From Pseudomonas azotoformans (GTDB taxonomy: Bacteria > Pseudomonadota > Gammaproteobacteria > Pseudomonadales > Pseudomonadaceae), in assembly GCF_900103345.1 (NCBI RefSeq), contig NZ_LT629702.1:992001-1056000 (forward strand): 64,000 nt of DNA. The letters are read 5' to 3'. A program made the translations under genes and the position numbers. Shown piece by piece: positions 34,761-42,861 of the stretch; position 1 is the stretch's first letter, and each line of letters begins with the position of its first letter. The notes beneath the pieces were generated by a model, which saw only the letters and a program-made list of their open reading frames with translations, searched no databases and was not told where the DNA came from.

Positions 34761-35531
34761 ATGACTGGTGTGCACACGTCTGCTCAACAAGGTTTCTCTA
34801 CCCAGGCCGTTACCTACGCCCAGGGGCGGCCGGATTATCCGCGGCAACTCACGGGCTGGCTGGCCGACACATTGCGCATCAGCGCGCAGTCCAGCGTGAT
34901 TGACCTGGGCGCCGGCACCGGCAAGTTCACCCGTTTGCTCAGCACCCTGGCACCGACCCTGATTGCGGTCGAGCCGGTGGCGGCGATGGGCGCGCAGTTG
35001 ACCAAACTGCTGCCGGATGTGCGCCTGCTCAATGGCACCGCTGAGTCCATCCCCTTGCCAGCCGCCAGCGCCGATGCAGTGGTGTGCGCCCAGGCGTTCC
35101 ACTGGTTTTCCACCGAGGCGGCCCTGGCGGAAATCCATCGCGTGCTCAAGCCTGACGGCCGCCTTGGCCTGGTGTGGAATGTGCGGGATGAATCGGTGGA
35201 TTGGGTCGCCGCGATCACCGACATCATTACCCCGTACGAGGGCGACACACCGCGCTTTCATACCGGCCGCTGGCGTGATGCCTTCAGCGGCAAGTATTTC
35301 TCCCAACCCGAAGTGACCTGTTTCCCCTACAACCATGTCGGCAGCCCTCAGGAGGTGATCATGGATCGTTTCCTCTCCGTGAGCTTCATTGCCGCGTTGG
35401 CCGATGAGCCCAAGGCCCGCGTCACTGCGCAATTGCAGGCGCTGATCGACACCCATCCTGCCTTGAAAGGGCGCGACACCGTGGCCTTCCCGTATCAGAC
35501 CCAGGCTTACGTCTGTCATCGACTGGTCTAA
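34761..35531 (+). CDS. Class I SAM-dependent methyltransferase
   Basis: A 256-residue Rossmann methyltransferase. Motif I is VIDLGAGTGKFT (about 46-57), the acidic end of beta 2 is IAVEPVAAM, motif II region is LLNGTAESIPLPAASAD and motif III region VLKPDGRLGLVWNVRDESVDW. The sequence is of the general Methyltransf_11 type that acts on small molecules, with no visible nucleic-acid or protein-binding extension. GAGGAGAG precedes the ATG at 34761. The substrate is unknown and neighbours give no clue. Confidence 0.85.
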   Translation: MTGVHTSAQQGFSTQAVTYAQGRPDYPRQLTGWLADTLRISAQSSVIDLGAGTGKFTRLLSTLAPTLIAVEPVAAMGAQLTKLLPDVRLLNGTAESIPLPAASADAVVCAQAFHWFSTEAALAEIHRVLKPDGRLGLVWNVRDESVDWVAAITDIITPYEGDTPRFHTGRWRDAFSGKYFSQPEVTCFPYNHVGSPQEVIMDRFLSVSFIAALADEPKARVTAQLQALIDTHPALKGRDTVAFPYQTQAYVCHRLV

Positions 35532-35556
35532 AAGGCATAAAGTCAGATCATATTGG

Positions 35557-35614
35557 TATAAGTCGTTATAAGAAAAATCGCTATCCTGCGGCCAGAAATT
35601 TATAAGGCCGCAGG
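35557..35614 (+). promoter_or_regulatory. TATAAG repeats and leader hairpin before the TSUP gene
   Basis: TATAAG occurs at 35557, 35567 and 35601; the first two are exactly 10 bp apart in GGTATAAGTCGTTATAAG, a layout I associate with sulfur-starvation (CysB-type) promoters of pseudomonads. A perfect 9-bp inverted repeat, CCTGCGGCC/GGCCGCAGG (35585-35593 and 35606-35614), follows and ends 8 bp before the ATG. CysB control is inference. Confidence 0.4.
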
Positions 35615-35622
35615 TAGCTGTA

Positions 35623-36408
35623 ATGGATGTGGGTAATTTTGGTTTCGTGGTTGCCGGCCTGATCGTGGGTTTTATCGTGGGCATGACCGGTGTGGGCGGT
35701 GGTTCGTTGATGACGCCAATCCTGTTGTGGTTCGGCATCAACCCGGCCACCGCGGTAGGCACCGACCTGCTGTACGCCGCCATCACCAAGTCGGGTGGGG
35801 TGTTGGTGCACGGCAAGAACAAGAACATCGACTGGACCATCACCGGCTGGCTGACCCTGGGCAGCGTGCCTGCGGTGTTGCTGACGCTGTGGTTCCTGGC
35901 CAGCCTGCATACCGATCCCAGTGCGATGAATGCGGTGATCAAGCAGGCGCTTGGTGTGGTGTTGCTGCTGACGGCGTTGGCGATTCTGTTCAAGAACCGC
36001 CTGTTGGCCTTTGCCCAGCGGCATGCGGGTGATAGCTACCACATGAGCCCGCGCAATCTGAATGCGCTGACGGTAGTGACGGGGGCGATCCTCGGCACCA
36101 TGGTGGCGCTGACATCCATTGGCGCGGGTGCGCTGGGGACGGTCGCGTTGTTTATCCTGTATCCGTTTCTGGCTACGCGGCGGCTGGTGGGGACGGAGAT
36201 TGCGCATGCGGTGCCGCTGACTTTGGTGGCCGGGTTGGGGCACGCCAGCATGGGGAATATGGATTGGCATCTGCTCGGGTTTTTGTTGATGGGGTCTTTG
36301 CCGGGGATCTATGTCGGTAGTCATATGACGGGGAAGCTGCCGGACGGGGTGTTGCGGCCTTGTTTGGCGGTTATGCTCATGGCCATTGGCTATAAATTGG
36401 CTTTTTGA
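35623..36408 (+). CDS. TSUP-family (TauE/SafE) anion exporter
   Basis: A 261-residue membrane protein with about eight helices and the TauE/SafE signature GFIVGMTGVGGGSLMTPILL at residues 16-35, followed by TAVGTDLLYAAITKSGGVLVH. Such proteins export sulfite, sulfoacetate or other organosulfonate anions, or thiosulfate. The second half repeats the fold (LGTMVALTSIGAGALGTVALF). The upstream sequence has TATAAG repeats like those of sulfur-regulated promoters, and an organosulfur locus lies 700 bp downstream, so a sulfite export role is reasonable. Confidence 0.88.
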   Translation: MDVGNFGFVVAGLIVGFIVGMTGVGGGSLMTPILLWFGINPATAVGTDLLYAAITKSGGVLVHGKNKNIDWTITGWLTLGSVPAVLLTLWFLASLHTDPSAMNAVIKQALGVVLLLTALAILFKNRLLAFAQRHAGDSYHMSPRNLNALTVVTGAILGTMVALTSIGAGALGTVALFILYPFLATRRLVGTEIAHAVPLTLVAGLGHASMGNMDWHLLGFLLMGSLPGIYVGSHMTGKLPDGVLRPCLAVMLMAIGYKLAF

Positions 36409-36481
36409 TTGGGGGTATATCCGTTATTTCGGTAACGGCTACTTATGGTTCCGCCCTCACTCCGGCTTGAATCCGTGGGCC

Positions 36482-36536
36482 GCCGTCATGGGCCATCCCT
36501 GGCCCAGGACGGCTAACCCGGCGTCCTGCCGGGTTA
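36482..36536. repeat. Hairpin pair, left copy of the composite repeat
   Basis: Two adjacent stems: GCCGTC-AT-GGGCC-ATCCCT-GGCCC-AG-GACGGC (36482-36513) and TAACCCGGC...GCCGGGTTA (36514-36536). Each matches a stem in the right copy but with paired base changes. Confidence 0.8.
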
Positions 36537-36652
36537 CCCACTGATTCAAGCCTGCGTTCGGCCAGCGTGTTTGACGGGGCGCCCCAGATCAAAAGCAAGA
36601 GCGCGGCGGCCTTAGAGCCGACCGGATTGAATGGCCGGTACTCGGTCAAAGT

Positions 36653-36739
36653 GTGGGAGGGGGCTTGCCCCCGATGGCAGTGGGTCAGTCACTGATGAGT
36701 TGGCTGACACACCGCCATCGGGGGCAAGCCCCCTCCCAC
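36653..36739. repeat. REPIN, family B (copy B4), inside the composite repeat
   Basis: GTGGGAGGGGGCTTGCCCCC and its inverse flank a spacer of about 45 bp (CGATGGCAGTGGGTCAGTC...). It is nearly identical in layout to copies B1 and B5, showing recent spread of this family. Confidence 0.9.
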
Positions 36740-36774
36740 AGTTTGATCTTCATGTATCAGTTGAAGGGTGGTTT

Positions 36775-36840
<66 letters not shown>

Positions 36841-36907
36841 CTTTTGATTTTGATCTTAGGCGCCCCGTCAAACACGCTGGCCGGAATTCGGCAGGGATTT
36901 GGGGGGG

Positions 36908-36963
36908 TAAACCGGCAGGGATGCCGGTTTAGCCGCCCCGCGCCATGGATGGCGCGTGGCGGC
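36908..36963. repeat. Hairpin pair, right copy of the composite repeat
   Basis: TAAACCGGCA-GGGA-TGCCGGTTTA (36908-36931) is followed directly by GCCGCC-CC-GCGCC-ATGGAT-GGCGC-GT-GGCGGC (36932-36963). These are the counterparts of the left-copy stems at 36482-36536 with compensated substitutions. Confidence 0.8.
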
Positions 36964-37138
36964 GGCCCCCCAAATCACTGTCGGATTACGGGCACACCGA
37001 GCCTAAGCGAGGTGCCGAGTGTTGGGGCAAGAGCCCTTTTGGTTACTTTTGGGGCTCTTTTCCAAAAGTGACCCGCCGTAAGGGCGGAACCAATATCCGC
37101 CATCACCTAAATAACGGATATACACACAGTCAAAAACC

Positions 37139-38380
37139 TCAACCCACTACACCAGGCCCATTCCCAATCTGCCAAACAAACGGCGGCTCCGCCCCATTGA
37201 CCACCCAATCCCCCACAATCCGCGCCTTGTAAATCACCGGATTATGCGACGACACCGTCCGCGCATTCCGCCAATGTCTATCCAGCGCCTTACCCTGACG
37301 CACATCCGAAGCCCCCAACGCATTGAACAATTCACTGGTCGCCCGCTGGATCAACCCCGACACCACCACCTGCGCGGTAGCCGACTCAATCTCGGCTGCC
37401 ACGTTCGCTTCGCGCTCCACCGCATCATCCCCCCCAAACCGTGCCACATACGCCCGTTGCGCCGGCAACGTCGCCTTCAACGCAGTCGCCTCGGCGGCAT
37501 ACACCAGCGCCGCCACTTCACCCACCACCTGTTGAATCTGCGCATCCTGGCTGACATGCGCCGCATTGCCATGGCTGTAGATGCGCTTGCGGCTGCGCAC
37601 CTGATGCGCCACATCGCGCAGTGCCGCACGGCCGATACCCGCCAAGGTGGCCAGCAACACCAACTGGTAGAACGCGGTCTGGTATTTGAAGCGCGTGGCA
37701 AAGTCGATCACGTTGTCCGCCTCCACCACCGCATCGCTAAAGCGCGACGTGCCGCTGCCGGTGGTGCGCTGGCCAAAGCCGTCCCAGTCGTCACTGTGCA
37801 CCACGCCCGGTTGACGGGCGCGGGTCGCGGCGATCACGTCGCCACCGGTGTCGCTGCGTTGGGCGTACACGTCGATCCAGTCGGCAAAGATGCTGCCGGT
37901 GCTGTAGAACTTCTCTCCATTGAGCTTCCATTGGTCGCCGTCGGGGCTGACCCGGGTGACCACGTCGCCAATGGCCACGTTGCCGATTTCGGTCCAGGCA
38001 CAGCCGACGATATCGCCGTCCACGAAACGCTTGAACCACAGGTCGCGGCCGGCGCCGGGCGGTGCATTCAGGCGGTCTTCGGCAAAGGCGAAGTGCCCGC
38101 GCAGGGCCTGGGGCACGTTGGAGTCGGCTTCGGCCAGTTCGATCAGCAGTTCGAACAACTGCGGCAATGAAGCACCACCGCCGCCATATTCCACCGGCAC
38201 GCGGACGGCGCCAAACCCTGCCTCTTTGAGCCACTGGATCGGCTCATGGGGCAGGGCGCGGTTGTGTTCGCGCGCTACGGCACCTTCGGCGATGCGCTGG
38301 AAGATCGGGCGAAAGCGTGCCGCCAGCGCGGGGTAGTCGACGCCGGTGGACAGCGGGTTGATGACGTGATGTTCGGTCAT
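37139..38380 (-). CDS. SfnB-family acyl-CoA-dehydrogenase-like sulfur acquisition oxidoreductase
   Basis: A 413-residue flavoprotein of the acyl-CoA dehydrogenase fold (ALPHEPIQWLKEAGFGAVRVPVEYGGGGASLPQLFEL; FVDGDIVGCAWTEIGN; LNGEKFYSTGSIFADWIDVYA; C-terminal helices with GASDVRQGKALDRHWRNARTVSSHNP). It is closest to the SfnB/SfnC/DszC group of flavin-dependent monooxygenases used in organosulfur assimilation rather than to beta-oxidation enzymes. It is divergent from sfnG and has its own sigma-54-like promoter, which supports a role in sulfone or sulfonate use. Start is ATG at 38380; the frame to 38584 runs through the promoter region. Confidence 0.83.
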   Translation of the reverse strand: MTEHHVINPLSTGVDYPALAARFRPIFQRIAEGAVAREHNRALPHEPIQWLKEAGFGAVRVPVEYGGGGASLPQLFELLIELAEADSNVPQALRGHFAFAEDRLNAPPGAGRDLWFKRFVDGDIVGCAWTEIGNVAIGDVVTRVSPDGDQWKLNGEKFYSTGSIFADWIDVYAQRSDTGGDVIAATRARQPGVVHSDDWDGFGQRTTGSGTSRFSDAVVEADNVIDFATRFKYQTAFYQLVLLATLAGIGRAALRDVAHQVRSRKRIYSHGNAAHVSQDAQIQQVVGEVAALVYAAEATALKATLPAQRAYVARFGGDDAVEREANVAAEIESATAQVVVSGLIQRATSELFNALGASDVRQGKALDRHWRNARTVSSHNPVIYKARIVGDWVVNGAEPPFVWQIGNGPGVVG

Positions 38381-38417
38381 GGCGAGGTTCCTGGGCAGTG
38401 ATCGATGCAGAGGGGAT

Positions 38418-38433
38418 TGCACAGTCCGTGCCG
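38418..38433 (-). promoter_or_regulatory. Sigma-54-like promoter of the SfnB-family gene
   Basis: The minus strand reads CGGCACGGACTGTGCA, with GG and GC exactly 10 bases apart and six of the seven -24 block bases as in TGGCACG. It lies about 38 bp upstream of the start codon at 38380. Confidence 0.65.
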
Positions 38434-38473
38434 GGTGCCCGGGCGCGTATTTACGGGGAAAAACACCGGGCCA

Positions 38474-38491
38474 CTGTTGCCCTGGCAACAG
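38474..38491. promoter_or_regulatory. Perfect palindrome between two sigma-54 promoters (candidate SfnR-type enhancer)
   Basis: CTGTTGCC-CT-GGCAACAG is an 18-bp perfect inverted repeat, 40 bp upstream of the minus-strand promoter and 87 bp upstream of the plus-strand one. Such a position fits a shared enhancer for an NtrC-type activator such as SfnR, which is known to drive sfn genes with sigma-54. The factor is inferred. Confidence 0.55.
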
Positions 38492-38578
38492 CGGATCGAC
38501 AAACCGACGCAATCCAACACACTGGCGATGGCGCCGGGTATCCGGCCCAAGCCGCCCGGCCTGGGCGTTTCCCCGGCC

Positions 38579-38594
38579 TGGCACGCTTGCTGCT
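38579..38594 (+). promoter_or_regulatory. Sigma-54 promoter of sfnG
   Basis: TGGCACGCTTGCTGCT matches the consensus TGGCACG-N4-TTGCW in the whole -24 block and has GG-N10-GC spacing. The expected start would lie about 30 nt before the sfnG ATG. Confidence 0.8.
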
Positions 38595-38633
38595 CAAGCC
38601 CTCGTACATCCCTTTTGTGCGAGGTACCGTCCG

Positions 38634-39758
38634 ATGACTCAACACGCCGTGAAATTTGCCTACTGGGTGCCCAACGTCAGCGGTGGGCTGGTGGTCAGCA
38701 AAATCGAACAACGCACCCACTGGGGCATCGATTACAACCGCAAGCTGGCGCAACTGGCCGAGGCTGCCGGCTTCGAGTACGGCCTGACCCAGATCCGCTT
38801 CACTGCCGGCTACGGCGCCGAGAACCAGCATGAGTCTGTGGCGTTCAGTCACGCGTTGCTGGCCGCGACCACCCGGCTCAAGGTGATCGCCGCGATCCTG
38901 CCCGGCCCATGGCAACCGGCGCTGGCGGCCAAGCAATTGGCGACCATCGACCAGCTCACCAACGGCCGCATCGCGGTGAATATCGTCAGCGGTTGGTTCA
39001 AGGGCGAGTTCCAGGCCATTGGCGAACACTGGCTGGAGCACGACGAGCGTTATCGCCGCTCCGAAGAGTTCATCCGCGCCCTCAAGGGCATCTGGACCCA
39101 GGATGACTTCACCTTCAAGGGCGACTTCTACCGGTTCAACAATTACACCCTCAAGCCCAAGCCACTGGGCCAGCCGGAAGTGTTCCAGGGCGGCAGCTCG
39201 CGGGCGGCGCGGGACATGGCAGCGCGGGTGTCGGACTGGTATTTCACCAACGGCAACACCCCGGAAGGCATCAAGGCCCAGGTCGATGACATTCGTGCCA
39301 AGGCCGCCGCGAACAACCATTCGGTCAAAGTCGGCGTCAACGCCTTCGTGATCGCCCGCGACACCGAGGAAGAAGCCCGCGCCGTGCTGGCCGAGATCAT
39401 CGACAAGGCCGATCCGGAAGCGGTGAATGCCTTCGGTGATGCAGCGAAACAGGCCGGCAAGGCGTCACCGGAGGGCGAGGGCAACTGGGCCAAGTCCAGC
39501 TTCGAGGACCTGGTGCAGTACAACGATGGCTTCAAGACCAACCTGATCGGCACACCGCAGCAGATTGCCGAGCGCATCGTCGCGCTCAAGGCGGTGGGGG
39601 TGGACCTGGTGCTCGCAGGTTTCCTGCATTTCCAGGAAGAAGTCGAGTATTTCGGCAAGCGCGTGTTGCCGCTGGTGCGTGAGCTGGAAGCCAAGGCCAT
39701 TGTAGGCGCGAGCTTGCTCGCGAAAAACGTCAACGATGACGCCAGTCTCCTGGTTTAA
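38634..39758 (+). CDS. sfnG: SfnG, FMNH2-dependent dimethylsulfone monooxygenase
   Basis: A 374-residue bacterial luciferase-like monooxygenase (KFAYWVPNVSGGLVVSKIEQRTHWGIDYN at the start; KVIAAILPGPWQPALAAKQLATIDQLTNGRIAVNIVSGWFKGEF). It closely resembles SfnG, which converts dimethylsulfone to methanesulfinate with FMNH2 and oxygen during sulfur limitation. A canonical sigma-54 promoter lies upstream; GAGG precedes the ATG at 38634. Oddity: the last 20 residues or so ([18 protein letters not shown]) are read from a REPIN, and the stop codon overlaps that of the convergent GNAT gene. The normal protein probably ended near LVRELEAKA. Confidence 0.93.
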   Translation: MTQHAVKFAYWVPNVSGGLVVSKIEQRTHWGIDYNRKLAQLAEAAGFEYGLTQIRFTAGYGAENQHESVAFSHALLAATTRLKVIAAILPGPWQPALAAKQLATIDQLTNGRIAVNIVSGWFKGEFQAIGEHWLEHDERYRRSEEFIRALKGIWTQDDFTFKGDFYRFNNYTLKPKPLGQPEVFQGGSSRAARDMAARVSDWYFTNGNTPEGIKAQVDDIRAKAAANNHSVKVGVNAFVIARDTEEEARAVLAEIIDKADPEAVNAFGDAAKQAGKASPEGEGNWAKSSFEDLVQYNDGFKTNLIGTPQQIAERIVALKAVGVDLVLAGFLHFQEEVEYFGKRVLPLVRELEAKAIVGASLLAKNVNDDASLLV

Positions 39759-39801
39759 CGCGGCGTCTGGGCGATCTTCGCGAGCAAGCTCGCTCCTACA
39801 G
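39701..39801. repeat. REPIN, family A (copy A5), translated on both strands
   Basis: TGTAGGCGCGAGCTTGCTCGCG (one base off the family head) and the inverted CGCGAGCAAGCTCGCTCCTACAG. The left part codes for the SfnG tail and the right part for the GNAT tail; the two stop codons overlap at 39755-39758 in the middle of the element. Confidence 0.9.
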
Positions 39802-40249
39802 AGAGCAACGTCTTTTCCAGGCGCAGGGCGGGGGTGTGGTCTTCGTAATAATCGTCGATCAGGGCAAAGCGCCGGTAACCGTTGCGCTCATAGAGGCTCA
39901 GAGCACCGGGGTTGTCGGCGCGTACTTCCAGGCGTAGGCGGGTGTAACCCCGTGCCACGACGGTAGCTTCCACGCGGTTCAGCAACTGCTTGCCCAAGCC
40001 AATGCCCCGTGCATGCTCGGCGATGGCGATGGAGTACAGGCGCGCCAATGAGGTGCCCCGACGGAACAGCACCAGCGCATAGCCGAGCAACTGCCCGTCA
40101 TTTTCCGCCACCAGCAACTGGCCGTGGGCGCGGCTGACCATCCACTCGAAACTGCGTAATGACAGCCGGTCGGTGGTGAAACACTGCTGTTCCAGTGCCA
40201 GTAATCGAGGCACATCGCAGAGGGTTGCAACGCGAAAGCAAAGAGCCAT
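39755..40249 (-). CDS. GNAT-family N-acetyltransferase
   Basis: A 164-residue acetyltransferase of the RimI type. N-terminal strands and helix (FRVATLCDVPRLLALEQQCF) are followed by the acetyl-CoA loop ARGIGLGKQLLNRV (motif A, R/Q-x-x-G-x-G/A) and motif B region NPGALSLYERNGYRRFALIDDYYED. The substrate is unknown. It is divergent from the RimK-like gene, and the pairing of GNAT and RimK-like ATP-grasp genes may be functional. Oddity: the last 14 residues ([14 protein letters not shown]) come from a REPIN, so the native end was near LRLEKTLLS. Confidence 0.87.
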   Translation of the reverse strand: MALCFRVATLCDVPRLLALEQQCFTTDRLSLRSFEWMVSRAHGQLLVAENDGQLLGYALVLFRRGTSLARLYSIAIAEHARGIGLGKQLLNRVEATVVARGYTRLRLEVRADNPGALSLYERNGYRRFALIDDYYEDHTPALRLEKTLLSVGASLLAKIAQTPR

Positions 40250-40343
40250 ATAACCGCCGTAAAAGTTGCGTAATGAAACGGGACTTCTCTAAAAGATCGT
40301 GCTTAATAGAAAAGGTCGAGTTCTCTAAAGCGGATCAATTATT

Positions 40344-41930
40344 ATGTCGGCGGTACAAGGTCATTGGCGTGAAGTATCGGAGCAAACAGTCGCGACGACA
40401 ATAACTGACAAAGGTTATTTTTCTGCCGCACTCAAAGGAACCCGTCAAGTCGTGATTATTGTCGAGCGCAAGGAAGATTGGGCCTCCTACTTCCCCAGCG
40501 AAGACATCGTCACCGCCCAGGAATACCTGGAACAGACCCGGGAAACCGAGACCGGCAAGCGTGTGCAGGTGATCAACCTGTGCCGCAGCTACAAGTACCT
40601 GGGGCACGGTTACTACTGCTCGCTGCTGGCCGAAGCCCGTGGGCACAAGGTGATTCCGTCGGTGCGCACCATCAGCGAACTGACCAAGAAGTCGCTGTAC
40701 GGCCTGGCCCTGGATGACCTGGATAAAACCCTCGATAAAGCCTTGAGTCATCATCTTTACAGCAATACCGAAGGCTTTACCCTGACACTTTACTTTGGTC
40801 GGACCAATATAGAACCGTTGCAGGACCTGGCCCGTCAGTTATTTGAAGCGTTCCCGTGTCCGATCCTGCTAGTTGATTTCAAGAAGAATAACGGCTGGCA
40901 CATAGAAGGGGTCAAGTCTGGGGTGTTGCACAAGTTGCGCGATGATCAGGAAGATCAATTCGCGCACGCCCTGGATAACTTCAGCCGCAAGATCTGGCGC
41001 CAGCCGCGCTCACGTCGCCTGGCCCGTTATGACCTGGCCATCCTGCACGATCCCCAGGAGCAATTGCCGCCGTCGAATGCCAAGGCGTTGGACAATTTCA
41101 TCCGCGTGGGCAGGGGCCTGGGCATCGATGTGGAGTTGATCGAGCGCAAGGACTATTCGCGCCTGGCCGAGTACGACGCCTTGCTGATCCGCGAGACCAC
41201 CAGCGTCGACAACCACACCTACCGCTTCGCCAAGAAAGCCGAAAGCGAAGGCCTGGTGGTGATGGACGACCCGGCGTCGATCCTGCGCTGTACCAACAAG
41301 GTCTACCTCACCGACTTGCTCAACAGCCACCAACTGGGCATGCCCGCCACCGAAATTCTGTACAAGGAGCGACCGGAAGACTTCGAGCGGGTCGGCGAGC
41401 GCCTGGGCTTCCCGCTGGTGCTGAAGATCCCTGACGGCTGCTTTTCCCGTGGCGTGATCAAGGTCGAAAGCCAGGAAGCCTTGCTCAAGGCCACCGCCGA
41501 GTTGTTCGAGCATTCAGTGCTGTTGCTGGCCCAGGAATTCTTCTACACCGAATACGATTGGCGCATCGGCGTGCTCAACCGCAAGCCGATCTTCGCCTGC
41601 CAGTACTTTATGTCCAAGGGCCATTGGCAGATCTACAACCACAAGGCCATCGGCCAGGCCATCAACGGCGAATGCCGCACCCTGGCGGTGCATGAAGCGC
41701 CCAGGGCTGTGGTCGAGTTGGCAGTGAAGACCGCCAACCTGATCGGCGATGGCCTCTACGGCGTCGACCTCAAGCAGTCCGGTGACAAGGTGGTGGTCAT
41801 CGAGGTCAACGACAACCCGAACCTGGATGCGGGCATCGAGGACGCCTACTTGCAGGACGACCTGTATGGCCTGGTGCTGGAGGAGTTCGTGCGGCGCCTG
41901 GAGTTGAAGCGTCAGGGCCAGGTCTGGTGA
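40344..41930 (+). CDS. RimK-like ATP-grasp ligase with N-terminal RimK-associated domain
   Basis: A 528-residue protein, about 1.8 times the size of E. coli RimK. The N-terminal 200 residues (VVIIVERKEDWASYFPSEDIVTAQEYL, INLCRSYKYLGHGYYCSLLAEARGH) correspond to the RimK-like N-terminal domain of long RimK proteins. The ATP-grasp region (about 300-510) shows LGFPLVLKIPDGCFSRGVIK (nucleotide loop) and VVVIEVNDNPNLDAG (metal ligands E and N). It should join an amino acid, often glutamate, to a carboxyl group of a protein or peptide. CorA follows after seven bases and a GNAT gene is divergent. The acceptor is unknown. Confidence 0.87.
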   Translation: MSAVQGHWREVSEQTVATTITDKGYFSAALKGTRQVVIIVERKEDWASYFPSEDIVTAQEYLEQTRETETGKRVQVINLCRSYKYLGHGYYCSLLAEARGHKVIPSVRTISELTKKSLYGLALDDLDKTLDKALSHHLYSNTEGFTLTLYFGRTNIEPLQDLARQLFEAFPCPILLVDFKKNNGWHIEGVKSGVLHKLRDDQEDQFAHALDNFSRKIWRQPRSRRLARYDLAILHDPQEQLPPSNAKALDNFIRVGRGLGIDVELIERKDYSRLAEYDALLIRETTSVDNHTYRFAKKAESEGLVVMDDPASILRCTNKVYLTDLLNSHQLGMPATEILYKERPEDFERVGERLGFPLVLKIPDGCFSRGVIKVESQEALLKATAELFEHSVLLLAQEFFYTEYDWRIGVLNRKPIFACQYFMSKGHWQIYNHKAIGQAINGECRTLAVHEAPRAVVELAVKTANLIGDGLYGVDLKQSGDKVVVIEVNDNPNLDAGIEDAYLQDDLYGLVLEEFVRRLELKRQGQVW

Positions 41931-41937
41931 CCCGGCG

Positions 41938-42861
41938 ATGATCCAGCGTTTCGAGCTGATCGATGGCAAGCTGCAGGGCGGGGAGAGTGACGCAGCCCCG
42001 ATCATGCTGTTCAACAACCCTGACCTGGCCGAACGTGAGTGGCTGCGCGACCATCACAAACTGGATGAACACGCCCTGGCCTCGGCCCTGGACCCGGATG
42101 AAGTCTCGCGCATCGAGTTTCACCCTGACAATCTGTTCCTGATCTGGAAACGCCCGGAGAACTACTCTGGCGGCGGCAACCTGGTGTTCGAAGTGTCGTC
42201 CTGCGGCCTGCTGTTTTCCCCCAGCCGCCTGCTGGTGATCGCCACCGACGAAACCCCGCTGACCGGCCTGGGCAAGCGCCGTCCGCTGCACACGCCGCTG
42301 GATGTGCTGCTCGACCTGCTACTGAACAACATCCACCATTACCTCGGTCACCTCAAGGTGATCAAGCTGGTCGCCCGCGAGCTGCAGCAGCAGTTCAATG
42401 CGTCCATGAGCAACCACCACCTGATGCAGATGTTCAGCCTCAGCGAAAGCCTGATCTATTACATCAACGCGCTGCACAGCAACGGCGCGGTGCTGTCGCG
42501 GCTGCGCAACCACGCAGAGAAGGAGCATTTCAGCGCTGAGATCATTGGCTTGATCGATGACCTGATCATCGAGAACCACCAGTGCTACAAACAGGCGGAG
42601 ATCTATTCCAATGTGTTTTCCGGGCTGATCGACGCGCGCGGCAACCTGATGAACAACAGCATGAACAACCTGTTGCGCAAGCTCACGCTGATCAACGTGG
42701 TATTCCTGCCGCTCAACCTGATTGCGAGCATCGGTGGCATGTCGGAGTTCAGCATGATGACGGCGGGGACGCCGTGGTGGGTGTCGTATCCGCTGTTCCT
42801 GCTGGCGATGGGGCTAGGCGGAGGATTGATGGTCCTGGGCCTCACGCGCATCAAACTGTAG
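41938..42861 (+). CDS. CorA-family divalent-cation transporter with GMS in place of GMN
   Basis: A 307-residue protein of the CorA/ZntB fold. The cytoplasmic N-terminal domain (1-245) has a long stalk helix and two C-terminal membrane helices follow (about 248-266 and 283-302). The signature after TM1 reads IGGMSEF (267-269), where canonical CorA has GMN; the Asn of the selectivity loop is replaced by Ser. It is probably still a cation channel, but with altered filter chemistry or loss of Mg transport. It is co-transcribed with the RimK-like gene. The stop codon TAG (42859-42861) is provided by the first bases of a REPIN. Confidence 0.85.
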   Translation: MIQRFELIDGKLQGGESDAAPIMLFNNPDLAEREWLRDHHKLDEHALASALDPDEVSRIEFHPDNLFLIWKRPENYSGGGNLVFEVSSCGLLFSPSRLLVIATDETPLTGLGKRRPLHTPLDVLLDLLLNNIHHYLGHLKVIKLVARELQQQFNASMSNHHLMQMFSLSESLIYYINALHSNGAVLSRLRNHAEKEHFSAEIIGLIDDLIIENHQCYKQAEIYSNVFSGLIDARGNLMNNSMNNLLRKLTLINVVFLPLNLIASIGGMSEFSMMTAGTPWWVSYPLFLLAMGLGGGLMVLGLTRIKL

